A stretch of 64,000 nt of DNA from Actinokineospora inagensis DSM 44258 (GCF_000482865.1 NZ_AXWW01000028.1:1-64000), one strand, 5' to 3'. Shown: positions 1 to 8,965, counted from the first letter of the stretch. The notes: a model not told the origin generated them from the letters alone. Numbers and translations are program-made.

Positions 1-1
1 A

Positions 2-313
2 AGCCGACACGACTCGCACTGCCTGAGAGAATCCGGAATGCTGGATGACCGTGACGTGACCGCCTGGATGGGCGACAAGGGCTATGTCGGCACCGGGATG
101 CTGACACCGATCAGGAAACCCAAACACCGCGACCTGCTCGACTGGGAGAAGGACTTCAACCACCACCACAACAAGAAGCGAGTCATCGTCGAACACGCCA
201 TCGCCAACCTCAAAACCTGGCGCATCCTCCACACCGACTACCGACGCCCCATCGACACCTTCGCCACCACCATCTCCGCAGTCCTCGGCCTACAGTTCTA
301 CAGGCAAGCGTGA
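2..313 (+). mobile_element. IS5-type transposase, C-terminal fragment cut by window edge
   Basis: The reading frame is open from base 2 and ends at 313, so only the last ~103 residues of a DDE transposase are present. It shows the end of the catalytic core of IS5/IS1480-like enzymes: a GDKGYVG block, a VIVEHAIANLKTWRIL helix carrying the catalytic Glu, then HTDYRR. The internal ATG at 38 is not the real start. No clear terminal inverted repeat is recognised after the stop. Whether the element is intact cannot be judged, because the 5' part lies outside the window. Confidence 0.85.
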
Positions 314-396
314 ATAACCCTCACAGCCTAAACGGCCCCACCGACAGTCCCCACCACCCCGCCACCCCGCCACCGACAGCCGCCAAGCAACAACCC

Positions 397-960
397 TCAC
401 CCCCCAAACACAATAAACGGCAAGATCAACCACCCCAACGCGATCCCCCCCGCCACCCCCACCGCGACCCACCGCCACGTCGGTACCTTCCGCGCCAACC
501 ACACCGACGGCAGCAACCCCGCACTGACCACCAGATTCGACGCCACCGCCAACAACGGTGTCGTCTCGTAGAGCGTCGCCGCCAATGTCACCACGGCGAA
601 CAGCACCAGCGCGCCGGTGAACGCCGCCACGACCAGCCCCACCCCCCACGGCGTGGGCTCGTCTGGAACAACAGGCGCGACGGTCTCGGTCGGCTGCACG
701 GTGGTCACCTCTCCAGTGAGCGGATCCTCGTACTGCACCGAGGTTCCCATGACGTTCGCGACGCGTTCGGCGAGTTGGTGCCCTCGTCGGTTGACCAGCT
801 CCACCGCCGCGGCGTCCTCGCTGCGGCGGACGGCCGCCACAACCTTCGCCCACTCGTGCAGGGCGGTGGCGAGATCACCGCCCAAGGCGAGCGAGTGCGG
901 ATCGACCTCAAGATCGTCATCCGCCAGGACGGCGCGGTCAGCGGTGGCACGCAGGCGCAT
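397..960 (-). CDS. DUF2537-like membrane protein
   Basis: A 187-residue protein with a soluble N-terminal half (~residues 1-105) and a hydrophobic C-terminal half with about three membrane segments, beginning at WGVGLVVAAFTGALVLF. It resembles the actinobacterial DUF2537 family that commonly accompanies a SpoU-type methyltransferase; function is unknown. The start overlaps the end of the upstream TrmH-like gene by 23 bp, so the two are almost certainly cotranscribed and translationally coupled. The family name is from memory and moderately sure; membrane location is read directly from hydrophobicity. Confidence 0.75.
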   Translation of the reverse strand: MRLRATADRAVLADDDLEVDPHSLALGGDLATALHEWAKVVAAVRRSEDAAAVELVNRRGHQLAERVANVMGTSVQYEDPLTGEVTTVQPTETVAPVVPDEPTPWGVGLVVAAFTGALVLFAVVTLAATLYETTPLLAVASNLVVSAGLLPSVWLARKVPTWRWVAVGVAGGIALGWLILPFIVFGG

Positions 961-1768
961 CGGTGCCCCTCTCGGCGAGCGCGTAGAAGGCGACCGCGGC
1001 GGCGGTGGCCACGTTGAGCGAGTCGACGCCGCGGGACATCGGGATGCACACCGCGGTGTCGGCGGCGGCGATGGCCTCGGGGGTGAGGCCGGGGCCTTCT
1101 GACCCCAACAACACCGCCACCCGTTCGTCCGCGCCGACAGCCTCGGACAGCGGTACCGCGTCCGCAGCCGGGGTGAGCGCGAGGACGCGGAAGCCGCTGT
1201 CGCGCAACCACTTCAGGCCGTCCGGCCAGGGTTCGACTGCGGTGAACGGGATGGCGAGCACGTGCCCCATGGAGACCCGGACGCTGCGCCGGTAGAGCGG
1301 GTCGCTGCAGCCCGGTCCGAGGAGCACTCCGTCGACGCCGAGGGCGGCGGCGTTGCGGAACAGGGCGCCCAGGTTCTCGTGGTCGCCGACGCCTTCCAGG
1401 ACGGCCAGGGTCCGGGCTTTCCCGGTCAACGACGCCAGTTCCGGTGCGGGTGCCCGATCGGCGGTGGCCAGCACACCACGATTCAGGTGGAATCCGACGA
1501 CGGCGGCCATGACCTCCGCACTGGCCACGTACGCCGGTACGTCCAATTCGGCGATTTCCTCGGCGAGCGAGTCGATTCGGCGGGCGACGCCGAGCAGGGC
1601 GCGCACCGGGTACGGCGAGGCGAGGAGGCGTCGCACCACCACGACACCCTCCGCGACGACCAGTCCACGGCCGCCTGGGCGGTCCGGACGGCGGTCGGCG
1701 GTCGACAGGTCGCGGAAGTCGTCCAGCCGTGGATCCGCCGGGTCGCTCACCTCGATCACCTGCGCCAC
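938..1768 (-). CDS. TrmH/SpoU-family RNA 2'-O-methyltransferase
   Basis: A 276-residue SPOUT-fold enzyme that should transfer a methyl group from S-adenosylmethionine to a ribose 2'-OH of tRNA or rRNA. The three family motifs are visible in the C-terminal half: a GDHENLGALFRNAAALG motif 1, LLGSEGPGL motif 2 and IPMSRGVDSLNVATAAA motif 3 that builds the trefoil knot. An N-terminal domain (~residues 1-115) precedes them, as in TsnR/RlmB-like proteins. Start is a GTG at 1768. It leads a two-gene operon with the DUF2537 gene. The RNA target cannot be told from sequence alone; the M. tuberculosis counterpart is probably Rv0881. Confidence 0.9.
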   Translation of the reverse strand: MAQVIEVSDPADPRLDDFRDLSTADRRPDRPGGRGLVVAEGVVVVRRLLASPYPVRALLGVARRIDSLAEEIAELDVPAYVASAEVMAAVVGFHLNRGVLATADRAPAPELASLTGKARTLAVLEGVGDHENLGALFRNAAALGVDGVLLGPGCSDPLYRRSVRVSMGHVLAIPFTAVEPWPDGLKWLRDSGFRVLALTPAADAVPLSEAVGADERVAVLLGSEGPGLTPEAIAAADTAVCIPMSRGVDSLNVATAAAVAFYALAERGTDAPACHR

Positions 1769-1946
1769 GGGGGCAGTCTCGCACGCCTGCGGCGAACGGG
1801 TAGCCCGGTCGCCCCCTGCTCGCTCTGTGTCACGGAGCGATAACGCACTGCACCAGTTTGGGCGCTAGCCCGACCGGGTTGGCTGTGCGAACGTTGGCTC
1901 CCCGCGCGTGTGCCGGACGCGAAATCCGGCCAGACGGGAGGGCGGC

Positions 1947-3440
1947 ATGGGGCAGGACGTACGCATCGACGCTTTCAGCCGAGAACACCGGCAACGCTAC
2001 CGCCAGAAGGTGCGCCGGTGCCTGGACGCGCTGGAGCGCATGCTGGCCGAGGGTGGTTTCGCCGACGAGCACCCGAGAATGGGCCTGGAGATAGAACTGA
2101 ACCTGGTCGACGACGCGCTGGCGCCCGCCATGCTCAACCGCACGGTCCTGGAGAAGATCGACGACCCGTGCTACACGACCGAACTCGGGCAGCACAACCT
2201 GGAGCTCAACGTGCGGCCGCGGCCGCTGCGCGACGAGCAGTCCACCGACCTGGAAGCCGAACTGCGGCACTCGTTGGCCACCGCCGGGCACAAGGCGCAG
2301 GACGCGGGCGCCACCCTGGTGATGATCGGCGCGCTGCCCACCTTGCGCGGTGAGCACTTCGACGTGAAGTGGATCACCCAGAACCCGCGCTACCGCCAGC
2401 TCAACGACCAGATCTTCGCGCTGCGCGGCGAGGAACTGCTGCTGCACATGGAGGGCGTCCCGCTGCCCGGCCAGCGCGCGGAGCGGTTGCGGTGCCTGCA
2501 GGACTCCATCGTGGCCGAGGCGGCGTGCACGTCGGCGCAACTGCACCTGCAGGTGGCGCCGGACAAGTTCGCCGCCAACTGGAACGCCGCGCAGTGCCTG
2601 GCCGGGGTGCAGGTGGCGATCGCGGCCAACTCGCCGTTCCTGCTGCGCAAGGCGCTCTGGCACGAGACCCGCATCCCGCTGTTCCTGCAGGCGACCGACA
2701 CCCGCCCGCAGGAGCTGAAGAACCAGGGGGTGCGGCCGCGGGTGTGGTTCGGCGAGCGCTGGATCACCTCGATCTTCGACCTGTTCGAGGAGAACGTCCG
2801 CTACTTCCCCGGGTTGCTGCCGGAGGTCGACGACGAGGACCCGTTCGAGGCCCTGGATTCCGGCCGCGCGCCGCGGCTGGCCGAGCTGCGGCTGCACAAC
2901 GGCACCATCTGGCGGTGGAACCGCCCGGTGTACGACGTGGCCGACGACGTCCCGCACCTGCGGGTGGAGAACCGGGTGCTGCCCGCCGGTCCCACTGTGG
3001 TCGACCTGATCGCGAACGCGGCCTTCTTCTACGGCGCGCAGCGGGCGCTGACCGCCGAAGACCGTCCACTGTGGACCAAGATGTCCTTCCAGGCCGCCGA
3101 GGAGAACCTGCACGCGGGTGCCCGGCACGCCTTCGACGCCCAGCTCTACTGGCCCGGCATCGGCTGGATCCCGCCGGACGAACTGGTCCTGCGCCGCCTG
3201 CTGCCGATGGCACACGAGGGCCTGCGCGATTGCGGCGTGTCCGACGAGTCCCGCGAGCGCTACCTCGGCGTCATCGAGGCCCGCTGCGTCGCCCGGCGAA
3301 CCGGCTCCACCTGGCAACGCGAGACTGTCGCCACCCTGGAGTCCCGCGGCCTCGACCGGGACGCCGCACTCGTCGGCATGCTCCGCCGCTACATCGAACT
3401 CAGCGACGCCGGTGACCCGGTTCACACCTGGCCGGTGTGA
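1947..3440 (+). CDS. Glutamate-cysteine ligase (GCS2) family protein
   Basis: A 497-residue protein of the carboxylate-amine ligase / GCS2 family, which joins an amino group to the gamma-carboxylate of glutamate using ATP. An early [10 protein letters not shown] acidic motif and the following [11 protein letters not shown] segment match the metal/ATP-binding part of the fold. The ATG at 1947 is chosen because GGGAGG lies a few bases upstream; a longer reading from 1908 has no such site. It stands alone between divergent or unrelated genes. These actinobacteria make mycothiol rather than glutathione, so the true substrate pair is uncertain (ergothioneine-type or other gamma-glutamyl products are possible). 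Confidence 0.8.
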   Translation: MGQDVRIDAFSREHRQRYRQKVRRCLDALERMLAEGGFADEHPRMGLEIELNLVDDALAPAMLNRTVLEKIDDPCYTTELGQHNLELNVRPRPLRDEQSTDLEAELRHSLATAGHKAQDAGATLVMIGALPTLRGEHFDVKWITQNPRYRQLNDQIFALRGEELLLHMEGVPLPGQRAERLRCLQDSIVAEAACTSAQLHLQVAPDKFAANWNAAQCLAGVQVAIAANSPFLLRKALWHETRIPLFLQATDTRPQELKNQGVRPRVWFGERWITSIFDLFEENVRYFPGLLPEVDDEDPFEALDSGRAPRLAELRLHNGTIWRWNRPVYDVADDVPHLRVENRVLPAGPTVVDLIANAAFFYGAQRALTAEDRPLWTKMSFQAAEENLHAGARHAFDAQLYWPGIGWIPPDELVLRRLLPMAHEGLRDCGVSDESRERYLGVIEARCVARRTGSTWQRETVATLESRGLDRDAALVGMLRRYIELSDAGDPVHTWPV

Positions 3441-3510
3441 GGGCCGGTCCCACGACCAGGGCTACTGCCAGTATGTTGCAAGTAGTACCGACTGGCATCA
3501 AGGAGCGCAG

Positions 3511-4146
3511 GTGGCTCAGTACGTCCTGCCCGAACTCGACTACGACTACGGGCAACTCGAGCCGGTGATCATCGGCGACATCAACGAACTCCACCACGGC
3601 AAGCACCACGCGGCCTACGTCAAGGGCACCAACGACACCCTGGACAAGATCGAGGAGGCCAGGGACAAGGGCGACTTCGGCTCGATCGTCGGCCTGGAGA
3701 CCACGCTGGCGTTCAACCTGGCCGGGCACACCCTGCACACCCAGTGGTGGGAGAACCTGAGCCCGGACGGCGGCGACAAGCCGACCGGTGAGCTGGCGGC
3801 GGCCGTCGACGAGCACTTCGGCTCGTTCGACAAGCTCCGCGCCCAGCTCAACGCGGTCTCCGGCACCATCCAGGGCTCCGGCTGGGGCGTGCTGGCGTGG
3901 GACCCGCTCGGCTCCCGGCTGATCACCCAACAGCTCAAGGACCACCACTCGAACCTGTCGATCGCCAGCACGCCGCTGCTGGTGTTCGACACTTGGGAGC
4001 ACGCGTACTACCTGCAGTACAAGAACGTGAAGACCGACTACATCGACCGGCTCTGGAACATCGTGAACTGGGCCGACGTGGCCGCGCGGTTCGACGCGGC
4101 GCGCGCCGGGGTCAACGGGTTGCGACCCCCGGCTCCGACGGCCTGA
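3511..4146 (+). CDS. sodA: Superoxide dismutase (Fe/Mn type)
   Basis: A 211-residue Fe/Mn superoxide dismutase, converting superoxide to hydrogen peroxide and oxygen. The metal ligands are visible: His28 in ELHHGKHH, a His in [12 protein letters not shown], and Asp and His in [13 protein letters not shown]. The Gly-His after NLA (rather than Gln) resembles the Mn-type layout, but metal choice cannot be settled by eye. The GTG at 3511 follows an AAGGAG site; the longer frame starting inside the previous gene is not real. A TATGTT -10-like hexamer lies at 3472-3477. No secretion signal is seen. A strong terminator follows. Confidence 0.96.
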   Translation: MAQYVLPELDYDYGQLEPVIIGDINELHHGKHHAAYVKGTNDTLDKIEEARDKGDFGSIVGLETTLAFNLAGHTLHTQWWENLSPDGGDKPTGELAAAVDEHFGSFDKLRAQLNAVSGTIQGSGWGVLAWDPLGSRLITQQLKDHHSNLSIASTPLLVFDTWEHAYYLQYKNVKTDYIDRLWNIVNWADVAARFDAARAGVNGLRPPAPTA

Positions 4147-4197
4147 CCGGCCCCGCGAACACCCGGCAGGATGCTCCGACAAGCTCCCGCCGGATGC

Positions 4198-4237
4198 GCG
4201 AGACCCCCGCACCGGACGCTTGGTGCGGGGGTCTCGC
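4198..4237. terminator. Terminator hairpin after sodA
   Basis: A perfect 16-bp inverted repeat (GCGAGACCCCCGCACC and its complement) with an 8-base loop, 51 bases after the sodA stop. The stem is GC-rich and lacks a long T run, as is usual in high-GC actinobacteria. It can act in both directions between the convergent sodA and MFS genes. Confidence 0.85.
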
Positions 4238-4281
4238 TGTTCCCGAACTGACTGCCGCTCCCACCACGAAGCGGTTGAGAG

Positions 4282-4300
4282 TTAGGTTAGCCTAACCTCT
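4282..4300. promoter_or_regulatory. Iron-box palindrome (IdeR/DmdR-like) between convergent genes
   Basis: TTAGGTTAGCCTAACCTCT agrees at 17 of 19 positions with the IdeR/DtxR consensus TTAGGTTAGSCTAACCTAA, with a perfect AGGTTAG-C-CTAACCT core. It lies one base beyond the stop of the MFS gene and ~45 bases past the sodA terminator, so no start codon follows it in a normal promoter position on either strand. See findings. Confidence 0.75.
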
Positions 4301-4301
4301 G

Positions 4302-5717
4302 TCACGAGGCAAGAGGGGACTTCGGGCCGCCGCGCGCGTACCCGGGGCGGCGCAGCAACAACCGGCCCCAGCCGGTGACCGGCCGCTGGATGCCGCCGCG
4401 GCGGAACAGGACCAGACCGCTGACGACCGCGGTCAGCGCGGCGATGGCACCGCCGACGACGAACGGGGACCGGCCGCCCCACTCGTCGGCCATCCAGCCG
4501 ACCATCGGGGCGCCCAGCGGGTTGCCGCCGACGAAGACCAGCATGTAGAGGCCCATCACCCGGCCGCGCATCTCCGGGGCGACGGAGAGTTGGACGGTGG
4601 AGTTCGCCGTGGTCATGAAGGTCATCAGGCACAGGCCGACCGGGATCAGCGCGACCGCGAACGACGCGTACGTCGGCATGAACCCGACCAGCACCTCGAG
4701 CAGGCCGAACGCCAGCGCCGAGCCGAGCAGCAACCGGGTCCGCGGCTTGCCCCGCGAACTGCGCCGCACCGCCCACAGCGCCCCGGCCAGCGTGCCGATC
4801 GCCAGGGTCGTGGACAGCAGGCCGTACCCGTCGGCGTTCCGCCCGAACACGTTGGCGGCGACGACGGCCAGGGTCACGAAGAAGGTCATGCCGAAGGTGC
4901 TGACGAAGAACACCAGCACCATGACGGTCAGGATGTCCTTGCGCCCCCAGACATAACGCAGCCCCTCCAGCAGTTGCCCCTTGGCGCGCGGGACCTTCGG
5001 GCCGAGGATGAGCTTGGCCGGGTCCATCAGCAGCAGGCCCGCGATCACCGCGACGGTGAACAGGGCGTTGCCGAGGAACAGCCAACCGGTCCCGACCAGG
5101 GTGATCATCACGCCCGCGATGGCCGGGCCGACGATGCGGGCCAGGTTGAAGCTGGTCGAGTTCAGCGCGACCGCGTTGGCCACCTGGGCCCGGCCGACGA
5201 TCTCGGCCACGAAGGACTGCCGCACCGGGACCTCGACCGCGGAGAACGTGCCGAGCACGAAGCACAGCACGTACACGTGCCACACCTGCACGACCCCGGT
5301 CACGTCGAGCAGCCCGAGCACCAGCGCGCAGCAGGCCAGGCCCGCCTGCACCGCCACCAGCAGCTTGCGCTTGTCCAGCCGGTCGGCCAGGACACCGGCC
5401 CACAGCGAGAACAGCAGCGTGGGCAGGAACTGCAGCGCGGCGGCGATCCCCAGCGCCACCGGGTTGTTGTGGGACAGGACGAGCACCAGCCAGTCCTGCG
5501 CGATGCGCTGCATCCAGGTGCCCACGTTGGACACGACCTGGCCGGTCGCGAACAGCCGGTAGTTGCGGACCTTCAGCGAGGAGAACATGCCCGGCTTCGG
5601 GTCCACAGTGGACTTCGGTTCGGCGCTCGACACCGGGGCAGGGCTGTGCCGTCGCCGCGGGGGTGTCGAGGGAGTGAGTTGGGTCTGCTCTCGGGTACCA
5701 CCCGCGTGTGTCGGCAT
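4302..5717 (-). CDS. MFS exporter, EntS-like
   Basis: A 471-residue major facilitator transporter with about 12 membrane segments after a 45-residue Pro/Ser/Thr-rich cytoplasmic tail. It looks like the MFS_3/EntS group (FSSLKVRNYRLFATGQVVSNVGTW opening region and the GVLADRLDKRK loop-2 signature), which includes exporters of siderophores and drugs. Its ATG directly abuts the stop codon of the upstream MarR gene, so the pair is one operon and the regulator probably senses a substrate of the pump. An iron box lies just beyond its 3' end, but not at its promoter. Substrate unknown. Confidence 0.85.
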   Translation of the reverse strand: MPTHAGGTREQTQLTPSTPPRRRHSPAPVSSAEPKSTVDPKPGMFSSLKVRNYRLFATGQVVSNVGTWMQRIAQDWLVLVLSHNNPVALGIAAALQFLPTLLFSLWAGVLADRLDKRKLLVAVQAGLACCALVLGLLDVTGVVQVWHVYVLCFVLGTFSAVEVPVRQSFVAEIVGRAQVANAVALNSTSFNLARIVGPAIAGVMITLVGTGWLFLGNALFTVAVIAGLLLMDPAKLILGPKVPRAKGQLLEGLRYVWGRKDILTVMVLVFFVSTFGMTFFVTLAVVAANVFGRNADGYGLLSTTLAIGTLAGALWAVRRSSRGKPRTRLLLGSALAFGLLEVLVGFMPTYASFAVALIPVGLCLMTFMTTANSTVQLSVAPEMRGRVMGLYMLVFVGGNPLGAPMVGWMADEWGGRSPFVVGGAIAALTAVVSGLVLFRRGGIQRPVTGWGRLLLRRPGYARGGPKSPLAS

Positions 5718-6164
5718 CTAGTTCTGGTTCCCCGCCATCCTGTCGATGATGTCGGCGGCGCGGGCGAGGACCGCCCTGTCCTCGTCGTCCAGCTCCGCCA
5801 ACCGCTTGTCCAGCCACGCCTCCCTGGCGGAGATGTCCGCCTCGATGTAGGCCCGGCCGTCGTCGGTCAACGCGACGATGGCCTGCCTGCCGTCGCTCGG
5901 GTGCGGGCTCCGGCTCGCGTACCCCAGTTCCTCCAGCGCCGCGATGACCCGCGTCATCGACGGCGGCTGGACCCCTTCCTTGGCGGCCAACTCGCCCGGC
6001 GTCAACGGCCCGCACTTGTGCAGGCAGGACAGCGCCGAGATCTGGGTCAGGGTGACCGACGAGTTGGTCCGCTGCGCCCGCAGCCGCCGGTTGAGCCGCA
6101 CCACCGCCAGCCGCAACCGGCTGGTCAGCGCGCGCTCAGCGGACTCGGACACAATGGTTAGCAT
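5718..6164 (-). CDS. MarR-family transcriptional regulator
   Basis: A 148-residue winged-helix regulator. Residues ~45-110 (LTQISALSCLHKCGPLTPGELAAKE, then SMTRVIAALEELGYASR and the HPSDGRQAIVALT wing) are the MarR DNA-binding domain, flanked by dimerisation helices. It sits immediately upstream of the MFS pump gene with zero spacing and is divergent from the acetyltransferase. The ATG at 6164 lies within a segment carrying a TTAG-N9-CTAA dyad (6157-6173), a possible autoregulatory site. The ATG has no well-spaced ribosome site, so the message may be leaderless or a downstream GTG may be used. Confidence 0.88.
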   Translation of the reverse strand: MLTIVSESAERALTSRLRLAVVRLNRRLRAQRTNSSVTLTQISALSCLHKCGPLTPGELAAKEGVQPPSMTRVIAALEELGYASRSPHPSDGRQAIVALTDDGRAYIEADISAREAWLDKRLAELDDEDRAVLARAADIIDRMAGNQN

Positions 6165-6230
6165 ACCTCACTAATATGTCGGCGGGCCACGAACTCACGC
6201 CGACATCACACGACGCGGTAAAGTTGATCT

Positions 6231-6734
6231 ATGCAGGTTCGCCGCGCCCGCCCCGGGGACGGCTCCGGCATGGCCCGCGTCCACGTCGCCGCCTGGCGCG
6301 TCGGCTACCGCGGCATCATGGGCGACGACCGGTTGGCGAACCTCTCCGAACGCGCCTTCGCCCGACGGTGGGAGACGATCGTCACATCCCCGTCCGAGGC
6401 CAGGACCTTCGTCGCCGACCACGACGGCACCATCGTCGGCATCGCCACCGCCGGACCACCCCGCCACCCGGCACCCCCGGGCGCGGGCGAGGTCCGCATG
6501 GTCAACGTGCACCCCGACCACTGGCGCACCGGCGCGGGCACCGCCCTGCTCACCCGCTGCCTCGACGAACTCCGCCTACTCGGCCACACCAACGCCTACC
6601 TGTGGGTCGCCGAAGGCAACACCCGCGCCACCACCTTCTACACCCACCACGGCTGGACCCCCACCGGCGAAACCCTCGACGACGACCGCGAAACCCCACC
6701 CCTACGCGAACTCCGCTACACCCTCGACCTCTAG
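6231..6734 (+). CDS. GNAT-family N-acetyltransferase
   Basis: A 167-residue single-domain GNAT acetyltransferase. The acetyl-CoA-binding motif A is clear as VRMVNVHPDHWRTGAGTALL, followed by the motif B region FYTHHGW. Substrate not predictable. A TAAAGT hexamer at 6219-6224 lies six bases before the ATG with no ribosome-binding site, so a leaderless transcript is likely. It is divergent from the MarR-MFS operon, which shares its 66-bp promoter region. Confidence 0.88.
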   Translation: MQVRRARPGDGSGMARVHVAAWRVGYRGIMGDDRLANLSERAFARRWETIVTSPSEARTFVADHDGTIVGIATAGPPRHPAPPGAGEVRMVNVHPDHWRTGAGTALLTRCLDELRLLGHTNAYLWVAEGNTRATTFYTHHGWTPTGETLDDDRETPPLRELRYTLDL

Positions 6735-6759
6735 CAACCACGCCCGCACCTGGCTGCTC

Positions 6760-6815
6760 GCCGAAACGCCCAAGTACGCCCACGAGGCCGTTCCGACGCC
6801 TTGCCAGGAACACCG
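6760..6815. repeat. Dispersed intergenic repeat R4, copy 1
   Basis: A 56-bp stretch that recurs with few changes at 44729-44786 (shared blocks include CCGAAACG, AGTACGCCCA, CGAGGCCGTTCCG and CGCCTTGCCAGGAAC). Both copies lie in non-coding DNA just after or before genes. On the minus strand it can be read as FLARRRNGLV-GVLGRFG, but no start or gene context supports a protein. Confidence 0.7.
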
Positions 6816-6937
6816 CCGACCCAGCAGCGAAATCAGCGACAAACTCGAAACGCCGACACAGCGACTCCATCACAGCGAATGAAAACTCGCGGCACCAACC
6901 TTGACTTCAGCACCGCCCTTGGCCAAGCCGGACCCCT

Positions 6938-7040
6938 CCCACCCGGGGCCACGGGGCCCCATTCCTGACCGTATCGCGAACTGCGGCTTGTCAAGAGGAC
7001 CAGCCGGCTGCCTGTGGATGAGTGAGTCCGTTGTGGATGA
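6938..7040. repeat. Dispersed promoter-like repeat R3, copy 1
   Basis: About 100 bp shared with 28375-28477. Both contain a GGGGC..C hairpin, ATTCCTGAC, a GTAnCGCG block, GCGG-TTGTCAAG and then two TGTGGAYRA motifs spaced 19 bases apart. On the minus strand the block reads TTGACA, 15 bases, TACGGT, CAGGAATGGGG, which resembles a -35/-10 pair pointing left. Together with R4 this accounts for most of the 388-bp gap between the acetyltransferase and monooxygenase genes; no gene is supported there. Confidence 0.65.
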
Positions 7041-7122
7041 AAGCGCTCGTGCCGGGGCGTTGACTCGGTGCCGGCATTGGCTCGGTGAAGCCGCAGGCAA
7101 GCGGTCCTCGCGCGGAACAACG

Positions 7123-8586
7123 TCAACGCGTGGCGTCGAGTGGTGGGCCGAACCAGGTGTGAAGTGCGTGCTGCAGGGGCGGGGCGGTCGGGGAGGCGGT
7201 CCAGGCGATGTGGGCGTCGGGGCGGAGGAGGAGGGCTGGGGCGGGGGGTACGGGCGTGGTGGCGGTGTGGATGTCGACTCGGTCGCGCCAGGGGTGGGCC
7301 ATGGCGCGGAGGGCAGGGGTGTCCGCGAGGTCGAGGAGCACGGGCCCGGCCGGGCGCATGAGGGTGGCGACCGTCGTGGGGCCGGTGGCGGTGTGCAGGG
7401 GGAGATCGGGGGCGAAGGTGCCGGTCAGGGGGTGGTTGTCGTCGGTTGGGTGGCGGAGGTCGGTGCCCGCCATGATGGCGCCGAGGCGGTGGAGGGGTTG
7501 GGGGTCGGTGAGGAGTTCGAGGAAGAGGGTGCGCAGCGCCTGGCCTGCGGCGTCGTGGGTGCGGCGGAGGGCGACCTGGGCCTGGCTGTGCAGCATGGCG
7601 CGGGTACCGGCGTGGTGGCGTTCGCCGTGGTAGGTGTCCAGGAGGTCGGTCGGGGCCCAGCCGTGGACGGTGGCGGCGAGTTTCCAGGCGAGGTTCGCCG
7701 CGTCGAGCATTCCGGCGTTGAGGCCGATGCCGGTGGTGGGGAATTGGTGGGCGGCGTCGCCAGCGAGGAAGACGCGGCCCGCGCGGTAGCTCGGGGCTTG
7801 GCGGGACTGGGATTGGTAGCGGGACAGCCGGATGGGATCTTTCAGCGGGATTTCGGTGCCGAGGACGCGGCGGATGCTGTGCTGGAACTCGGTGAGGGTC
7901 ATCGGGGTGTCGTCGTATTCGGTGGGTTCGTCTTCGGCGGTGGAGATCAGCGTGACGCCGGGGGCGAGGTGGCCGAAACCGAAAAGACCAGTGTCCGTAC
8001 GGGTGAAAGTGCCGCTGGTCAGACCGGGAACCTCGACGTCGTAGGCGAATTGGCCGAGTCGGTTGACCTCCGGATACGTGGTGCCGGGGAACGTGATTCC
8101 GGCGAGTTCCCTGATTCGGCTGCGGCCGCCGTCACAGCCGACGAGGTAGCGAGCGGTGACCTGGTACGTGCCGACGTCCACGGTGACCCCGGCGTCATCC
8201 TGCACGAACCCGACCACCTCGTGTCCGCGTCGGATCTCGGCGCCGAGTTCGCGCGCGTGTTCGTCGAGCAGTGTCTCCAGGCGCGGTTGCGGAATTGTCA
8301 CACCGCGCAGCGGTGGGTCCGCCAGGGACGAGAAGTCGACGTGGACATCACCGAACGGGTACCGGGGCGCCGGATGGGTGGCGCCGCCCTCCGCTTCAAT
8401 TCGGTCCAGCAAACCCCGGTAGCGCAAGAGTTCCAGGATTTGACCCGCGATGCCGTTGGCTTTCGGGACCGCCCACACCGCGGGCTGCCGTTCCAGAACG
8501 AGCACGTGCACGCCCGCCAAACGCAATTCGGCTGCCAGCATCAATCCGGTCGGCCCTGCGCCAGCCACGACGACGTCCGCGTCCAT
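7123..8586 (-). CDS. FAD-dependent aromatic monooxygenase (PgaE/RdmE-like)
   Basis: A 487-residue class A flavoprotein hydroxylase. It opens with the Rossmann GxGxxG motif in VVVAGAGPTGLMLAAELRLA, carries the DG motif in YLVGCDGGRSRIRELAG, and the GD motif in VFLAGDAAHQFPTTGIG, where FAD ribityl is bound; a thioredoxin-like C-terminal domain (~residues 370-487) completes the polyketide-hydroxylase layout. It should insert oxygen into an aromatic substrate using NAD(P)H. The ATG at 8586 follows GGGGGCGG; the 41-residue extension in the longer frame runs into the divergent promoter and is rejected. No biosynthetic partners are next to it, so the substrate is unknown. Confidence 0.9.
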   Translation of the reverse strand: MDADVVVAGAGPTGLMLAAELRLAGVHVLVLERQPAVWAVPKANGIAGQILELLRYRGLLDRIEAEGGATHPAPRYPFGDVHVDFSSLADPPLRGVTIPQPRLETLLDEHARELGAEIRRGHEVVGFVQDDAGVTVDVGTYQVTARYLVGCDGGRSRIRELAGITFPGTTYPEVNRLGQFAYDVEVPGLTSGTFTRTDTGLFGFGHLAPGVTLISTAEDEPTEYDDTPMTLTEFQHSIRRVLGTEIPLKDPIRLSRYQSQSRQAPSYRAGRVFLAGDAAHQFPTTGIGLNAGMLDAANLAWKLAATVHGWAPTDLLDTYHGERHHAGTRAMLHSQAQVALRRTHDAAGQALRTLFLELLTDPQPLHRLGAIMAGTDLRHPTDDNHPLTGTFAPDLPLHTATGPTTVATLMRPAGPVLLDLADTPALRAMAHPWRDRVDIHTATTPVPPAPALLLRPDAHIAWTASPTAPPLQHALHTWFGPPLDATR

Positions 8587-8707
8587 TCCGCCCCCAATTC
8601 CTCGAATGTCGACCACGGGCGTGGATTCTGCGGTACGACCGGGGTCTTGCCGCAAGCCCCCCGGTGCGCTATACGTTGACAATGGCGGCGTGGGATAGCC
8701 TGGCCCC

Positions 8708-8965
8708 ATGTCCGGTCCGACTGAACCAGCGTTGCGCCCACCCCCGCCGCTCCCGCCGCGGCTGTTGGCGATGGGGCCGATCGTCTACACCGGAACCGCC
8801 GCCTGGTTCGTGGTCGGCGTGGTCCTGGCCGTCGCTGGTGTTCCGGCGATCTGGACGTGGACGGCGTTGGCGGGCGGCGGACTGGGCGTCATCGGCGCGC
8901 TGATCATGGTGTGGCAGCGCAACGCCGGGCGGCGCGGGTCGAAGGCAGCGCAGCGCGTGGATTAA
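8708..8965 (+). CDS. DUF2530 small membrane protein
   Basis: An 85-residue protein with a Pro-rich N-terminus and two membrane helices (~residues 20-43 and 50-70), then a basic tail. It matches the actinobacterial DUF2530 family, of unknown function. TTGACA (8676-8681) and TAGCCT (8696-8701) upstream look like promoter elements with a short spacer, and the ATG falls at about the expected transcription start, so the mRNA may be leaderless. Its stop codon overlaps, tail to tail, the stop of the large ATPase gene on the other strand. Confidence 0.8.
   Translation: MSGPTEPALRPPPPLPPRLLAMGPIVYTGTAAWFVVGVVLAVAGVPAIWTWTALAGGGLGVIGALIMVWQRNAGRRGSKAAQRVD

Noticed and set aside
310-1017. Long plus-strand open frame over the DUF2537 and TrmH genes
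   Set aside because: Antisense shadow with His/Arg/Pro-rich composition; the minus-strand genes carry clear family motifs.
6153-6175. Second iron box in the MarR promoter (TTAG-N9-CTAA)
   Set aside because: Only about half of the consensus positions match and the spacing is wrong; more likely a MarR dyad.
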